A stretch of DNA of 64,000 nucleotides from Pandoraea oxalativorans (GCF_000972785.3 NZ_CP011253.3:4836001-4900000), one strand, 5' to 3'; shown: positions 1 through 10,104, counted from the first letter of the stretch. Notes: generated by a model not told the origin, from the letters alone. Numbers and translations: made by a program.

Positions 1-2031
1 GCCGACGGCATCGCCAACGGCCTGCGCACGCGCGGGCTCACCACGCACGCCAGCGTCGTCACGCCGTTCGCCACGCCGCGCCGTCTGGCCGTCTCGATCA
101 CGAACGTGCTCGAACGCGCCCCGGATGCCACCATCCGCGCCAAGGTGCTGCCGGTGTCCGTCGCACTCGACGCCAACGGCAATCCCACCCCGCCGCTCGC
201 GAAGAAACTTGCAGCGATGGGCTTCGCCGACCTGCCGGTCGCGAGCCTGGAGCGCGCAATGGATGGCAAGGCCGAAGCCTTCTTCCACACCTACACCGCT
301 GCCGGTGCCCAATTGGCCGACGCGCTGCAAGCTTCGCTCGACGAAACGCTCGGCAAGCTGCCGATTCCGAAGGTCATGAGCTATCAGCGTCCGGACGGCG
401 AGACGGTGCAGTTCGTGCGTCCGGTGCACGGCCTGATTGCACTGCACGGCGACACGCTTGTGCCCGCAACGGCCATCGGTCTCGCGTCGGGCAATAAGAC
501 GCAGGGACACCGCTTCCTGTCGAAGGGTGAGGTCACCGTCGCCAATGCCGACGCCTACGCCGCCACGCTCGAGGCCGAAGGCAAGGTCGTGGCGAGCTTC
601 ACTGGGCGTCGCGACGCCATCCGCACGCAATTGCTCGCCGCCGCCGGTAACGACCACGTGGTGATGCCGGACGCGCTGCTCGACGAAGTGACCGCACTCG
701 TCGAATGGCCCGCGATCTACGCCTGCCATTTCGAGAAGGAATTCCTGGCGGTGCCGCAGGAATGTCTGATTCTCACGATGCAGACGAACCAGAAGTACTT
801 CGCGCTCACCGACAAGCCGCTGGCCGACGGCGGCCGTCTGACGAACCGCTTCCTGATCGTCTCCAACATCGAGACGGGCAACCCCGGGCAGATCGTGACG
901 GGTAACGAGCGCGTGGTGCGTCCGCGTCTGGCCGATGCGAAGTTCTTCTTCGAGCAGGACAAGAAGAAGCCGCTGGCCGATCGCGTGCCGCTGCTCGCGA
1001 ACGTCGTGTATCACAACAAGCTGGGCTCGCAGTTCGAGCGCACACAGCGTCTGGTAAAGCTCGCCGGTGCGATCGCGCACATGATCGGTACGGATCAGGA
1101 TGGCGTGAAACTCGCCGAGCGCGGCGCACTGCTGGCCAAAGCCGACCTGCTGACCGACATGGTCGGCGAGTTCCCCGAATTGCAAGGCACGATGGGCACG
1201 TACTACGCACGTCATGATGGCGAAGCTGCCGACGTCGCGCTGGCCTGCTCGGAACACTATCAGCCGCGTTTCGCCGGCGACGCCCTGCCCGCCAGCACCA
1301 CCGGCACAGTGGTGGCACTGGCCGACAAGCTCGAAACGCTGGTCGGCATCTGGGGCATCGGCCTGCAACCGACGGGAGAGAAAGACCCGTTCGCGCTGCG
1401 CCGTCACGCGCTGGGCATCGTGCGCATGCTCATCGAGAAGCGTTTGCCGGTGATTCTGCCGGAACTGCTGAACGTCACGTACAAGCAGTTCACCACGGGC
1501 GTGGCCGATTCCGCTTACCTGAACGACGTCTACCAGTTCGTGCTCGACCGACTGCGCGGCTACCTGCGAGAGCAGGGATATGCCGCCAACGAAATCGAAG
1601 CGGTGCTGGCCGATCACCCGAAGTATCTCGGCGATCTGATCGAGCGTCTGGATGCCGTGCGCGCCTTCTCGGCGCTGCCGCAAGCCGAAGCGCTCGCCGC
1701 CGCGAACAAGCGTATCGGCAACATCCTGAAGAAGACGGCCCCGCCGGCCGACGGCACGATTTCGCCGGACCTGCTGCTGGAATCGGCCGAGAAAGCGCTT
1801 AACGCCGCGCTCGAAAAGGTGACGCCGGTGGTCGAGCGGCACTTCGAAGCACGCGAGTACGCGCAGGCGCTTTCCGCGCTGGCCGAGCTGCGCGATGCGG
1901 TCGACGCCTTCTTCAACGACGTGATGGTGATGGCCGAGGAGGATGCGTTGCGCCACAACCGTCTCGCGTTGCTCAAGAACCTGCACTTCCAGATGAACCG
2001 CGTGGCCGATCTCTCGAAGCTCGCCGCCTGA
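1..2031 (+). CDS. glyS: Glycine--tRNA ligase beta subunit (5' truncated)
   Basis: The beta chain of the tetrameric glycyl-tRNA synthetase works with the alpha chain GlyQ to charge tRNA-Gly in the cytoplasm. The frame is open from base 1 and the first visible residues ([12 protein letters not shown]) already match the GlyS N-terminal region, so roughly 25-30 residues and the true start lie outside the window. A GTG at 106 is internal. About 676 residues are present, against about 700 for a full bacterial GlyS. The HD-type and C-terminal anticodon-binding regions are intact up to the TGA at 2029. glyQ is expected just upstream. gmhB follows after 27 bases on the same strand, so co-transcription is likely. 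Confidence 0.96.
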   Translation, partial: ADGIANGLRTRGLTTHASVVTPFATPRRLAVSITNVLERAPDATIRAKVLPVSVALDANGNPTPPLAKKLAAMGFADLPVASLERAMDGKAEAFFHTYTAAGAQLADALQASLDETLGKLPIPKVMSYQRPDGETVQFVRPVHGLIALHGDTLVPATAIGLASGNKTQGHRFLSKGEVTVANADAYAATLEAEGKVVASFTGRRDAIRTQLLAAAGNDHVVMPDALLDEVTALVEWPAIYACHFEKEFLAVPQECLILTMQTNQKYFALTDKPLADGGRLTNRFLIVSNIETGNPGQIVTGNERVVRPRLADAKFFFEQDKKKPLADRVPLLANVVYHNKLGSQFERTQRLVKLAGAIAHMIGTDQDGVKLAERGALLAKADLLTDMVGEFPELQGTMGTYYARHDGEAADVALACSEHYQPRFAGDALPASTTGTVVALADKLETLVGIWGIGLQPTGEKDPFALRRHALGIVRMLIEKRLPVILPELLNVTYKQFTTGVADSAYLNDVYQFVLDRLRGYLREQGYAANEIEAVLADHPKYLGDLIERLDAVRAFSALPQAEALAAANKRIGNILKKTAPPADGTISPDLLLESAEKALNAALEKVTPVVERHFEAREYAQALSALAELRDAVDAFFNDVMVMAEEDALRHNRLALLKNLHFQMNRVADLSKLAA

Positions 2032-2058
2032 TGTTCCAACGAGTCAACTGAGCCACTC

Positions 2059-2643
2059 ATGGATTCGCGCAAAGATCGCACCCCCGGCCCCGCCGCCCGA
2101 AAACTCGTGATTCTCGACCGGGACGGCGTGATCAACGCCGACTCGGATCAATTCATCAAGTCGACGGACGAGTGGGTACCGCTGCCCGGCAGTCTCGAGG
2201 CCATCGGTCGGCTCAATCAGGCCGGGTACCGCGTGGTCGTCGCGACGAACCAGTCGGGCGTGGGGCGCGGTCTTTTCGACATGGCGACGCTCGGTGCGAT
2301 GCACGCGAAGATGTCGAAGCTGGCGGCGGCCGCCGGCGGACGCATCGACGCCGTGTTCTTCTGTCCGCATACCTCGGTGGATGCCTGCGACTGCCGCAAG
2401 CCCAAGCCCGGTCTGTTCCAGGAAATCGCGCGACGCTACGAAGTCGACCTGACCGGTGTTCCGGCCGTGGGCGATTCGCTGCGCGATCTTCAGGCGGCTG
2501 CGGCCGTGGGTGCGCTGCCGCATCTGGTGCTCACCGGCAAGGGCAAGAAGACGCTCGCCGCAGGCAACCTGCCCGAAGGCACGCGCGTGCACGATAGTCT
2601 GGCGGCGTTCGTCAACGATCTGCTTGCCGACAAGGACGCGTAA
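2059..2643 (+). CDS. gmhB: D-glycero-beta-D-manno-heptose-1,7-bisphosphate 7-phosphatase
   Basis: A cytoplasmic HAD-superfamily phosphatase that removes the 7-phosphate of heptose bisphosphate on the way to ADP-heptose for the LPS inner core. The 194-residue product has the HAD nucleophile motif DRDGVI (Asp20 and Asp22), the second motif ATNQSGVGRG, and the Cys/His zinc loop typical of GmhB (CPHTSVDACDCRKPKPG). The later GDSLRD supplies the Mg-binding acids. Length is normal for the family. It sits between glyS and plsC, the usual betaproteobacterial order. Confidence 0.94.
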   Translation: MDSRKDRTPGPAARKLVILDRDGVINADSDQFIKSTDEWVPLPGSLEAIGRLNQAGYRVVVATNQSGVGRGLFDMATLGAMHAKMSKLAAAAGGRIDAVFFCPHTSVDACDCRKPKPGLFQEIARRYEVDLTGVPAVGDSLRDLQAAAAVGALPHLVLTGKGKKTLAAGNLPEGTRVHDSLAAFVNDLLADKDA

Positions 2644-2764
2644 CCTCACGCTCGCCCCCGAACAACGACCGCCCAGCCTTCGCTGAACTGCCGCCCCGCC
2701 GCGCGTACTATGACGTGGTCACGCGCAAACATCGCGAAGACGATCGATCCCAGGCCCGAACCCC

Positions 2765-3541
2765 ATGCTGCAACTTCGCTCGATTCTCTTCTTCATCTTC
2801 CAGATCGTCTGGACGATTCCGTACGCCATCGCGTGCATCCTGTCGTTCCCGTTCCTGTCGCGCGTGCAGCGCTACTGGTTCGCGGTGGGCTGGTGCAAGG
2901 TCGTGACGCGTGTCGGCGACAAGCTGTGCGGCATGCGCTATCGCGTGATCGGCTGGGAGAACCTGCCGCAGACACCGGCGATCATTCTGTCCAAGCACCA
3001 ATCGGCGTGGGAGACGGTAGCGCTGCCCGCGCTGATGCCGCGCCCGCTGTGCTACGTGTTCAAACGCGAGTTGCTGTACGTGCCTTTCTTCGGCTGGGCG
3101 CTGGGCCTGCTGAGCATGATTCACATCGATCGCCGCAAGGGCACGGATGCCTTCGCATCGGTCGTGAAGCAAGGGCGCGAGCGTCTGTCGGAAGGGTCGT
3201 GGATCATCATGTTCCCGGAAGGCACGCGCACGAAAACCGGTTCGCGTAACAAATACAAGTCGGGCGGCGCGCGTCTGGCCACCGCAACCGGTGCGCCGGT
3301 CGTGCCGATTGCGCACAATGCCGGACGTGTCTGGCCGCGCAACTCGTTTATGAAATTTCCCGGGGAAGTAATCGTCTCGATCGGTCCGGTCATCGAGACG
3401 GCAGGCCGCACGGCCGAAGCCGTCAACGCCGATGTCGCCGAGTGGATCGAGCGCGAGATGATACGTATCGACCCCGCCGCCTACACGTCGAAACCGAGGG
3501 CGAGCGCGTCTGACACCTCCGACGCCACACCCCGGACCTGA
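2765..3541 (+). CDS. plsC: 1-acyl-sn-glycerol-3-phosphate acyltransferase
   Basis: This enzyme transfers the second acyl chain to lysophosphatidic acid, giving phosphatidic acid at the inner membrane. The 258-residue product starts with a hydrophobic membrane segment (about residues 5-32), followed by an acyltransferase block KHQSAWET (His78 and Glu83) and the substrate block FPEGTR (150-155). The first block is HX4E rather than the textbook HX4D; I recall this variant from other beta- and gammaproteobacterial PlsC proteins. It follows gmhB by 121 bases and precedes the metallopeptidase gene by 24 bases, so it probably belongs to the same transcript. Confidence 0.9.
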   Translation: MLQLRSILFFIFQIVWTIPYAIACILSFPFLSRVQRYWFAVGWCKVVTRVGDKLCGMRYRVIGWENLPQTPAIILSKHQSAWETVALPALMPRPLCYVFKRELLYVPFFGWALGLLSMIHIDRRKGTDAFASVVKQGRERLSEGSWIIMFPEGTRTKTGSRNKYKSGGARLATATGAPVVPIAHNAGRVWPRNSFMKFPGEVIVSIGPVIETAGRTAEAVNADVAEWIEREMIRIDPAAYTSKPRASASDTSDATPRT

Positions 3542-3565
3542 CTGCGCCCCACGCGAGACCGTCTC

Positions 3566-4531
3566 ATGTCGAAAGCCCAACCCGCCACACGCGATAGCCG
3601 CTCCCGGCATGAGACCCCTGCACCCCAGATGGAACTCGATTTGTTCGGCAGCCCCGCTGCCGAGGCCAACGGTGTCGCCACCGACGCCCCTTTAGCTTCG
3701 AGTGCGCCTGCCACGACCGGCACGCCCATCCACACCGTTGCCTCTCCCGCCACCGCAAGCGATTCCGCGTCGCTCGCCCCGGGCGCCGGGCCGCGTCGCG
3801 CGCCGACGCCGGGCGAGCGCGTCATCATGCTCGACGGTCACGCGCTCTACTACCGTTTCAAGCGCTCCTCGCGCCGGACCATCGGCTTCATGATCGATGA
3901 ATCGGGGCTGGCCGTGACCGCCCCGCGCTGGGTCACGATTGCGGACGTGGAAGCCGCCGTCGTCGAGAAGAAGCGCTGGATCTTCAGCAAGATCGCCGAA
4001 TTCCGCGAACGCGCCGCGCGCCGGGTGATTCCCCGTGTGACGTGGATCGACGGCGCATCGCTGCCCTATCTGGGCCACACGCTGACGGTCCGCCTTGGCG
4101 GACGCTCGGGCGCCGCGCAGTACGACATCCACACGCACACGCTGTGGCTCGATCTGCCGCCGCAGGCCGCCTCCGAACAGATGCGCGACCGAGTGCAAGG
4201 TTGGTTGCAACAGGAAGCGCGCAAGCTCTTCACGTCGCGCCTCGACGTCTACGGCGAGCGCCTGGGCGTGCGTTACTCCGCGCTCGGGCTGTCGTCGGCG
4301 ACGACCCGCTGGGGCAGTTGCAGTGCCGACGGACGCATTCGCCTGAACTGGCGGCTCATCCACTTCCCGCTGGGCGTGATCGACTACGTCGTGGCGCACG
4401 AACTGGCGCATTTGAAGGAGATGAACCACGGTCCACGCTTCTGGCAAGCCGTGGCGTCGATCTTCCCGGAATTCGAAGCCGCGCGCGATACGCTCAAGTC
4501 GCACGCGCCCGAGTGGTTGCCTGAGTTCTGA
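3566..4531 (+). CDS. YgjP-like M48-family zinc metallopeptidase
   Basis: A 321-residue protein whose C-terminal half carries the zinc protease signature HELAH (His278, Glu279, His282) with a third His at 288 in EMNHGPRFW, as in the YgjP/DUF45 (WLM/SprT-like) family. The WGSCSADGRIRLNWRLI stretch just before it is also typical. The first 85 residues are Ala/Pro/Ser/Thr-rich and probably disordered; the conserved part begins near residue 88. The physiological substrate of this family is not established. It lies 24 bases after plsC on the same strand. Start chosen at the ATG at 3566; a later start cannot be excluded given the low-complexity N-terminus. Confidence 0.85.
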   Translation: MSKAQPATRDSRSRHETPAPQMELDLFGSPAAEANGVATDAPLASSAPATTGTPIHTVASPATASDSASLAPGAGPRRAPTPGERVIMLDGHALYYRFKRSSRRTIGFMIDESGLAVTAPRWVTIADVEAAVVEKKRWIFSKIAEFRERAARRVIPRVTWIDGASLPYLGHTLTVRLGGRSGAAQYDIHTHTLWLDLPPQAASEQMRDRVQGWLQQEARKLFTSRLDVYGERLGVRYSALGLSSATTRWGSCSADGRIRLNWRLIHFPLGVIDYVVAHELAHLKEMNHGPRFWQAVASIFPEFEAARDTLKSHAPEWLPEF

Positions 4532-4584
4532 GCGAATGTCGCAATACGCTACGTCTCAAGGAAAAAATTTCTCAACGCAACATG

Positions 4585-4600
4585 AATGATGTTCATTTTC
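4585..4600. promoter_or_regulatory. Fur-box-like sequence upstream of gloA
   Basis: AATGATGTTCATTTTC matches 13 of the last 16 bases of the classical Fur consensus by eye; the three bases before it do not match. It lies just upstream of a TACAAT -10 candidate, where repressor binding would block transcription. A match of this quality can arise by chance, so this is only a lead. Confidence 0.25.
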
Positions 4601-4611
4601 ATGGTCGCGGG

Positions 4612-4617
4612 TACAAT
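4612..4617 (+). promoter_or_regulatory. Candidate -10 element for gloA
   Basis: TACAAT matches five of six positions of the sigma-70 -10 consensus and lies 32 bases before the gloA ATG. No convincing -35 is visible (TGTTCA at a 16-base spacing is the best). The element would let gloA be transcribed separately from the upstream genes. Confidence 0.35.
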
Positions 4618-4649
4618 CGAGTTCTCGTTGTCCCCACACTGAAAACACC

Positions 4650-5051
4650 ATGCGAATGCTCCATACCATGCTGCGCGTCGGCGACCTGCAGCGCTCGATC
4701 GATTTCTACACGCGCGTGCTCGGCATGCAACTGCTGCGTCAGAGCGAGAACCCCGAGTACAAGTACACGCTGGCGTTCGTCGGCTACGGTGCCGAGTCGG
4801 AAAACACCGTCCTCGAACTGACGTACAACTGGGGCGTGGAAAAGTACGAGATCGGCACCGCGTTTGGCCATCTGGCGATCGAAGTCGACGACGCCTACAA
4901 GGCGTGCGACACGATCCGCGCCGCAGGCGGCAAAGTCTCGCGCGAAGCGGGCCCGGTCAAGGGCGGCACCACGGTCATCGCCTTCGTGGAAGATCCGGAC
5001 GGCTACAAGATCGAGCTGATCCAGAAGCATTCGAGCAAGGGCGATCTGTAA
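4650..5051 (+). CDS. gloA: Lactoylglutathione lyase (glyoxalase I)
   Basis: A cytoplasmic metalloenzyme that converts the methylglyoxal-glutathione hemithioacetal into S-lactoylglutathione. The 133-residue product is nearly collinear with E. coli GloA: His5 in [12 protein letters not shown], the [12 protein letters not shown] strand carrying the second ligand, GHLAIEVDD with the third, and [12 protein letters not shown] with the last Glu. All four metal ligands of the family are therefore present. The order gmhB-plsC-peptidase-gloA is on one strand, but a 118-base gap with a -10-like TACAAT suggests gloA may also have its own promoter. A strong terminator follows. Confidence 0.97.
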   Translation: MRMLHTMLRVGDLQRSIDFYTRVLGMQLLRQSENPEYKYTLAFVGYGAESENTVLELTYNWGVEKYEIGTAFGHLAIEVDDAYKACDTIRAAGGKVSREAGPVKGGTTVIAFVEDPDGYKIELIQKHSSKGDL

Positions 5052-5098
5052 GCCAAACGCCTGCACGATTCGCAGGACTCGCTCGCTGCCTGATGTGA

Positions 5099-5130
5099 CG
5101 ACGGCCGCCCGAGGGCGGCCGTCGTTTTTT
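5099..5130 (+). terminator. Rho-independent terminator after gloA
   Basis: An 11-base GC-rich perfect stem (CGACGGCCGCC paired with GGCGGCCGTCG) with a short loop is followed directly by six T residues on the + strand. It ends the glyS-gloA run. The - strand side lacks a T tract, so it would not efficiently stop the convergent rubredoxin transcript. Confidence 0.9.
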
Positions 5131-5146
5131 CGGCACATGCGACGCG

Positions 5147-5605
5147 TTAGCACTCCACCATCGCGAAGTCCTCCTTACCCACGTCGCACAGCGGGCAACG
5201 CCAGTCGTGCGGCACATCTTCCCAGCGCGTGCCCGGGGCAATGCCGTCCTCCGGATACCCCACCGCTTCGTCGTAAATCCATCCGCAAATCACACAGACC
5301 CACTGGCGCGACGCCGCGTCCGGGGCGCTTGTCGTCTCGTCCTGCGAAAACGTTGCCGCACCGTCGTCATTGAGCGTATCCGACGTATCGGACGTCTTCG
5401 TCGCGCCCGGATCCAGCAACGTAAAGATCATCGGGGATTCGGTGCCCGAGGCATCGGTCGCCGGACGGCTCAGATGCACTTGCAGTGCATCGAGCAGCGC
5501 CTGCGCTTCGTCGCGCGTGAGATCGACCCAGTAAGGATCGCCAGCGCCATCGTTGAGTCGTGACGGGGAAAACTGCAATTCGACGGCAGAACCTTTCTTG
5601 TACAT
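5147..5605 (-). CDS. Rubredoxin with long N-terminal extension
   Basis: A 152-residue protein. Residues about 100-152 are a complete rubredoxin: CVICG (Cys104 and Cys107), the [17 protein letters not shown] loop, and CPLCD (Cys137 and Cys140), which bind one iron as an electron carrier. The preceding 99 residues are not typical of stand-alone rubredoxins of about 55 residues. They hold an [29 protein letters not shown] segment, then an Asp/Ser/Thr-rich linker. The ATG at 5605 lacks a clear ribosome-binding site, so the true start could be internal, but the frame is open and unbroken. It runs convergent with gloA and divergent from the EamA transporter. Confidence 0.8.
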   Translation of the reverse strand: MYKKGSAVELQFSPSRLNDGAGDPYWVDLTRDEAQALLDALQVHLSRPATDASGTESPMIFTLLDPGATKTSDTSDTLNDDGAATFSQDETTSAPDAASRQWVCVICGWIYDEAVGYPEDGIAPGTRWEDVPHDWRCPLCDVGKEDFAMVEC

Positions 5606-5702
5606 ACGTGCGTGCTAAATCTGAAGCGGAGTACGGTGAAATCGATGGCTGAGCGATGACTGCGGCGTTGTTCGACGAAGAACGAGAGCCGCCTCGCGGA
5701 GC

Positions 5703-5708
5703 ATTGTA
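5703..5708 (-). promoter_or_regulatory. Candidate -10 element for the rubredoxin gene
   Basis: On the minus strand this reads TACAAT, five of six matches to the sigma-70 -10 box, with TTTATT about 17 bases upstream as a poor -35. The leader would be about 90 bases. The palindrome at 5743-5757 would then lie about 45-60 bases upstream of the start of transcription, a position suited to a regulator. Confidence 0.3.
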
Positions 5709-5742
5709 TAGGTGCGACGGAGCGCAATAAACGGGCGAGAGG

Positions 5743-5757
5743 GGGACATATTGTCCC
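5743..5757. promoter_or_regulatory. Perfect palindrome GGGACA-TAT-TGTCCC, operator candidate
   Basis: Six-base arms with a three-base centre, perfectly symmetric, in the divergent spacer between the rubredoxin and EamA transporter genes. There is no T tract, so it does not look like a terminator. A dimeric DNA-binding protein is the natural reader, but which one cannot be told from the sequence. Confidence 0.35.
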
Positions 5758-5912
5758 GCGTGATGCGACAATCACACCCGAACAGACGAACGAACGTCGA
5801 TAAAGATGACCCGCGTTGGCGGCACCGATTTGATGCGTTGAGTATCAGGATCGGTGACAATGACCGCTTCTGCGCGTCGTGCCCACGATGCATCGTCATC
5901 CGAATTAATTCC

Positions 5913-6803
5913 ATGAAAACCACACCGCGTCCGATCGATGCCACAGCGCTCGCCATCATGCTGGGGCTGTGTATGGTCTGGGGAGGCCAGCAGGTCGCCG
6001 TCAAACTGGCGGTGCCGGTCGTGCCCGCCGTCTTGCAGGCCGGACTGCGCTCCGTCGTGGCGACAGTGCTTGTCGGTGCGTGGATGCTGTGGCGGCGTCA
6101 GCGCCTGATCACCGGCGACGGCACGCTGCCCGCCGGCATTCTCGCCGGTGCGCTGTTTTCGCTCGAATTCCTCTGCATCTTCGTCGGCCTCACGCACACG
6201 AGCGCGTCGCGCATGGCCGTCTTTCTGTACTCGGCCCCTTGCTTCACCGCGATCGGACTGCACTGGACGGTGCCCAACGAACGGCTGCGACCCATGCAAT
6301 GGCTCGGCATGGTCATCGCGTTTTGCGGTATCGCGGTGGCGTTCTCGGACGGCAGCGGCGCGGATCTGGCCAGCACGTGGCCCGGCGATCTGCTGGCCAT
6401 TCTGGCCGGCGTCTTCTGGGGGATGACGACGGTCGTCGTGCGAGCCTCGCGTCTGGCGAGCGCCGCACCGTCGAAGACATTGCTGTACCAGTTGGCCGTC
6501 TCGGCGGTCCTGCTGTGTGCACTGGCGCTCGCAACGGGGAATGTGCACATCGGACCGATGACGTCGACCGTCTGGATCAGTCTCGTCTACCAATCCATCG
6601 GGGTGGCCTTCGCGAGCTATCTGATCTGGTTCTGGTTGCTCACACGGTACAGCGCCGCCCGGCTCGCGTCCTTTTCGTTCCTCAGCCCGCTGTTCGGGGT
6701 GACGTTCGGCGTGCTGATTCTCGGCGAATCGGTCGGCTGGCGCTTTGGCTGTGCCGTCGTCCTCGTCTTCGCCGGAATCAGCCTTGTGAACCGACGCCGC
6801 TGA
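5913..6803 (+). CDS. DMT-superfamily (EamA) transporter
   Basis: A 296-residue inner-membrane protein of the drug/metabolite transporter superfamily, with two EamA repeats and about ten hydrophobic segments. The first half opens with a helix containing [18 protein letters not shown] and the second with [21 protein letters not shown]. Such proteins usually export amino acids or other metabolites; the substrate is not readable here. Start chosen at the ATG at 5913, directly before the first membrane helix. The 3' end overlaps the end of the convergent rsmA by 26 bases. Confidence 0.88.
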   Translation: MKTTPRPIDATALAIMLGLCMVWGGQQVAVKLAVPVVPAVLQAGLRSVVATVLVGAWMLWRRQRLITGDGTLPAGILAGALFSLEFLCIFVGLTHTSASRMAVFLYSAPCFTAIGLHWTVPNERLRPMQWLGMVIAFCGIAVAFSDGSGADLASTWPGDLLAILAGVFWGMTTVVVRASRLASAAPSKTLLYQLAVSAVLLCALALATGNVHIGPMTSTVWISLVYQSIGVAFASYLIWFWLLTRYSAARLASFSFLSPLFGVTFGVLILGESVGWRFGCAVVLVFAGISLVNRRR

Positions 6804-7611
6804 TCGCGCGCGACAGGTTGACGTATTCGTCGACCGGCACATCTTCGGCACGACGCGTGAGGTCGAAGCCGAGCGCGTCGAAATCGACACGATCGCGGTA
6901 GCTGTGCAACGTGTTGCGCAGCATCTTGCGTCGCTGCGAAAACGCCTGCGCCACCACCGCCTCGAACACGTCGAGATCGACCTGCGGCAGATCGGCCACG
7001 GCACGCGGGATCATCCGCACCACAGCGGAATCGACTTTCGGCGGCGGATTGAAAGCGTCAGGCGGCACGTGCAGTACCTTGTCCATCCAGTAGCGGTACT
7101 GAAGCATGACCGACAGGCGGCTGTAGTTGCTTGAACCGGCCGGGGCCACCATGCGCTCGACCACTTCGTCCTGCAGCATGAAGTGCTGGTCGCGCACGAG
7201 CGCGGCGTAACGCATCAGATGGAACAGCAGCGGGCTGGAGATGTTGTACGGCAGATTGCCGACAATGCGCAGCGGTGCTTCGTCGCGACGATCTTCCGGG
7301 ACGAGCGCACCGAAATCGAAGTCGAGGGCGTCGCCAGCGTGCACGCTCACGCGCTCGCCGAACTTGCGCGTCAGACGCGCGACCAGGTCGCGGTCGAGTT
7401 CCACTACGTGCAGATGCGCCAGCCACTCGGTGAGCGGGGTCGTCAGCGCGCCAAGGCCCGGCCCGATTTCGACCATCAGGTCGTCGGTGCGCGGCGAAAT
7501 GGCGCTGATGATCGAATCGATCACGCCCATGTCGACGAGAAAGTTCTGACCAAAACGTTTGCGCGCCACGTGGCCCTGTTGGACGCCCGTGCGCTTCGAT
7601 GCGCTACTCAT
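6778..7611 (-). CDS. rsmA: 16S rRNA (adenine1518-N6/adenine1519-N6)-dimethyltransferase
   Basis: RsmA (KsgA) dimethylates two adjacent adenines in the 3' hairpin of 16S rRNA late in small-subunit assembly; its loss gives kasugamycin resistance. The 277-residue product has [10 protein letters not shown], the SAM-binding loop EIGPGLG (49-55) and the catalytic motif NLPYNIS (starting at Asn119). It is the last gene of the lptD-surA-pdxA-rsmA run, 10 bases or so after pdxA, and its tail overlaps the convergent EamA gene. Confidence 0.96.
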   Translation of the reverse strand: MSSASKRTGVQQGHVARKRFGQNFLVDMGVIDSIISAISPRTDDLMVEIGPGLGALTTPLTEWLAHLHVVELDRDLVARLTRKFGERVSVHAGDALDFDFGALVPEDRRDEAPLRIVGNLPYNISSPLLFHLMRYAALVRDQHFMLQDEVVERMVAPAGSSNYSRLSVMLQYRYWMDKVLHVPPDAFNPPPKVDSAVVRMIPRAVADLPQVDLDVFEAVVAQAFSQRRKMLRNTLHSYRDRVDFDALGFDLTRRAEDVPVDEYVNLSRAISGVGSQG

Positions 7612-7621
7612 GTGAAATTCC

Positions 7622-8734
7622 TTAGGAACGCGGCGGCGTGGCGTGCGGATCGACGCCCGCGCCGGCGGTCAATTGTGCGGCTGTCGACGCATGTAACGCG
7701 GCGTTCGCCGCCATCGTCGCCGCGGTGCGCAGCGCTTCGAGCAGGCTGCCGCTCTCGGCTTGCCCCGTGCCCGCGAGGTCGAGCGCCGTGCCGTGATCGA
7801 CCGACGTCCGGACGATCGGTAGTCCCAGCGTGATATTCACGCCCGCGCCGAAGCTCGCGTATTTGAGCACCGGCAAGCCCTGATCGTGGTACATCGCGAG
7901 CACCGCATCGGCACCTTCGAGATGACGCGGCTGAAACAGCGTGTCGGCGGGATAGGGACCGCGTGCATCGATACCGGCAGCGCGCGCGTCGTCGAGCGCG
8001 GGTGTAATGACGTCGATCTCCTCGCGCCCGAGATAGCCGGATTCACCGGCGTGCGGGTTGAGCCCCGTCACGAGAATACGCGGGCGTGTCACCCCGAAGT
8101 GACGCATCAGATCCTGATTGAGGATGACGAGCGTTTGCAGCAGATCGTCGCGACGAATTGCGTCGGGTACCTGCGCGAGCGGCAAATGCGTGGTCGCGAG
8201 GGCCACACGCAACCCGCCGCCGGCGAGCATCATCACGACACGCGGCGTGCCCGTGCGCTCGGCCAGATACTCGGTGTGTCCGGTGAAAGCCACGCCGCAG
8301 TCGTTGATCGTGCTCTTCTGCAACGGCGCGGTCACGATCGCGTCATACGTGCCGACCATGGCACCGTCGATGGCGTCGTCGAGCAGCGCCAGCACGTAGC
8401 GCCCGTTGGCGGCGTCGAGCTGACCCGGCGTCACGGCGGCAGCGAGCGGATGGTGCGACACGTGCACGCGCCCGCTATCGAGCAGTGCCTGCCAGGCGTC
8501 GCCGAGCCCGACGGCTTGCGCGCGTGCGGCGAGCAACGACGCGTCGCCGAGTACGGCAAAGCGGCAGTTGGCCAACGACGGATCGGGGGAAGAGGTCGCG
8601 AACGCGGTGGCGGAGGGCGCTACCGGTGCCGGTGCGGAGAAGCACTTCACCAGCGCCTGCACCGTCAACTCCGGCCCGACCCCCGCCGGTTCACCGGTGG
8701 TGATGGCGAGGAGGAAGGACCGGTTGGAACTCAT
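7622..8734 (-). CDS. pdxA: 4-hydroxythreonine-4-phosphate dehydrogenase
   Basis: An NAD-dependent cytoplasmic enzyme of pyridoxal 5'-phosphate synthesis that oxidises 4-phosphohydroxy-L-threonine. The product of about 370 residues begins with the signature [16 protein letters not shown], contains the metal-site region [11 protein letters not shown], and ends with the [16 protein letters not shown] and [15 protein letters not shown] blocks. An ATG at 8734 follows the surA stop closely; a GTG at 8740 overlapping that stop (GTGA) is an alternative start that would imply translational coupling. Confidence 0.95.
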   Translation of the reverse strand: MSSNRSFLLAITTGEPAGVGPELTVQALVKCFSAPAPVAPSATAFATSSPDPSLANCRFAVLGDASLLAARAQAVGLGDAWQALLDSGRVHVSHHPLAAAVTPGQLDAANGRYVLALLDDAIDGAMVGTYDAIVTAPLQKSTINDCGVAFTGHTEYLAERTGTPRVVMMLAGGGLRVALATTHLPLAQVPDAIRRDDLLQTLVILNQDLMRHFGVTRPRILVTGLNPHAGESGYLGREEIDVITPALDDARAAGIDARGPYPADTLFQPRHLEGADAVLAMYHDQGLPVLKYASFGAGVNITLGLPIVRTSVDHGTALDLAGTGQAESGSLLEALRTAATMAANAALHASTAAQLTAGAGVDPHATPPRS

Positions 8735-8736
8735 GC

Positions 8737-10104
8737 TCACTGCTGCGCGTTGCTCAGGCGATAGTCGACGTAAGCGCTGTCGCGCAGTTGCTGCAGCCAG
8801 TCACGGTACTGCTGTTCGGCCTTGCGACCGCGCAATTCCTGCATGGCGAGATTACGTTCCTGATCGCCCGAGACCTGCGATTCGCGATGGCCCAGCACCT
8901 GAATCAGGTGATAGCCATACTCCGAACGCACCGGATCGCTGATCTGACCGTCCTTGAGTTCGGACATCGCGCGCTCGAATGCGGGGACCGTCTCGCCCGG
9001 CGAAATCCAGCCGAGATCGCCACCTTGCGAGGCGGAGCCGTCCACCGACACCTGACGCGCGAAGTCGGCAAAGTCGCCCTTGCCTGCTTCGATCTGCGCC
9101 TTGATGTCGAGCAGCTTCTGACGCGCCTGCGCTTCCGAGACACCGTCGCCCACGCGAATCAGGATGTGACGCGCGTGGATCTGCGGCACAGTCATGCCCT
9201 GATCGCCGCCCTGCTTGCGCGTCTCAACCAGTTTGATGACGTGAAAACCGTTGTTGCTGCGAAGCACTTGCGGCACAACGGTACCCGCTTGCAGCTTCTG
9301 TATCTGATTGAGATACAGATCGGGAATACGTTCGGGAATGCGGAAGCCCATGTCGCCACCGCTGGCGGCATCGGAAGCATCCGAATACTGCTTTGCCAAC
9401 GCCGCGAAATCGCCACCGGCCTTCGCCTTGTCCAGCGCCTCGGTCGCCTTCTTCTGCGCTGCGTTGATCTGGTCCGGCGTCGCGCCGTCCGGCAGCTTCA
9501 CGAGAATCTCGCTCAGGCGGTATTCCGTCTCCGCCGGTGCGGCATTGGCGCCACGCTGCGCGGCGAGGTAGGCGTTGATTTCCGAGTCGCTCACCTGCAC
9601 CTGGCTGTCCACTTCGCGATCGCGCAGACGCGCCATGATGATCTGCTCGCGCACTTCCTTGCGGAAGGCGTCCCACGGCACACCGGCCTGGGCCAGACGC
9701 GCCTTGTACTGATCGACGCTCAGACGGTTGTCGGCGGCGATGCGCTGCAAGGCCTGTTCGACGTCGGCGTCCTTCACGACAATGCCGCTTTCCTTGGCGC
9801 GCTGAAGCTGCACCTGCGTGACGATCATCTGTTCGAGCACCTGACGCTGCAACAGATCGGCGTCCGGGATCGGGCGCTTGGCGAGCGTCAGTTGATGCTT
9901 GGCCTCCTCGATACGCGTGTCGAGCTCCTTGCGGGTGATCACGCTATCGTTGACCACGGCGACGATGGAATCGACGGCACGGGCGGACGACGCGGGTGCA
10001 CCTGCGGCTTTGGCGCTGACCGGTGCCGGCTGCGCCGCCGCCACCCCGGCGGCAAGACACAGGCCCGCCAGCAGCGAGGCACGCTTCACAAACATGTCAT
10101 TCAT
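8737..10104 (-). CDS. surA: Periplasmic chaperone/peptidyl-prolyl isomerase SurA
   Basis: SurA escorts outer-membrane proteins, including LptD, through the periplasm to the Bam complex. The 455-residue product has a signal peptide (about residues 5-24, ending near AAAQP), an N-terminal chaperone region, and two parvulin domains: one around 195-295 with SEILVKLP and FHVIKLVE, the second around 310-405 with [11 protein letters not shown] and YHLIQVLGH. The start overlaps the lptD stop by 8 bases, so translation is probably coupled. An alternative ATG lies three codons downstream. Confidence 0.96.
   Translation of the reverse strand: MNDMFVKRASLLAGLCLAAGVAAAQPAPVSAKAAGAPASSARAVDSIVAVVNDSVITRKELDTRIEEAKHQLTLAKRPIPDADLLQRQVLEQMIVTQVQLQRAKESGIVVKDADVEQALQRIAADNRLSVDQYKARLAQAGVPWDAFRKEVREQIIMARLRDREVDSQVQVSDSEINAYLAAQRGANAAPAETEYRLSEILVKLPDGATPDQINAAQKKATEALDKAKAGGDFAALAKQYSDASDAASGGDMGFRIPERIPDLYLNQIQKLQAGTVVPQVLRSNNGFHVIKLVETRKQGGDQGMTVPQIHARHILIRVGDGVSEAQARQKLLDIKAQIEAGKGDFADFARQVSVDGSASQGGDLGWISPGETVPAFERAMSELKDGQISDPVRSEYGYHLIQVLGHRESQVSGDQERNLAMQELRGRKAEQQYRDWLQQLRDSAYVDYRLSNAQQ

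Larger units (their letters stand above)
5606..5912. other. Intergenic region between rubredoxin gene and EamA transporter gene
   Basis: A 307-base divergent spacer. It holds a -10-like element for the rubredoxin gene near 5703-5708 and a perfect palindrome at 5743-5757. The frame of the transporter stays open back to 5712, but that stretch encodes no recognisable N-terminus and the membrane protein starts naturally at 5913. No RNA gene is seen. Confidence 0.6.

Noticed and set aside
6778..6803. Overlap of the EamA gene end with the rsmA end as a sign of a wrong stop
   Set aside because: A 26-base tail-to-tail overlap is acceptable and both C-termini look natural.
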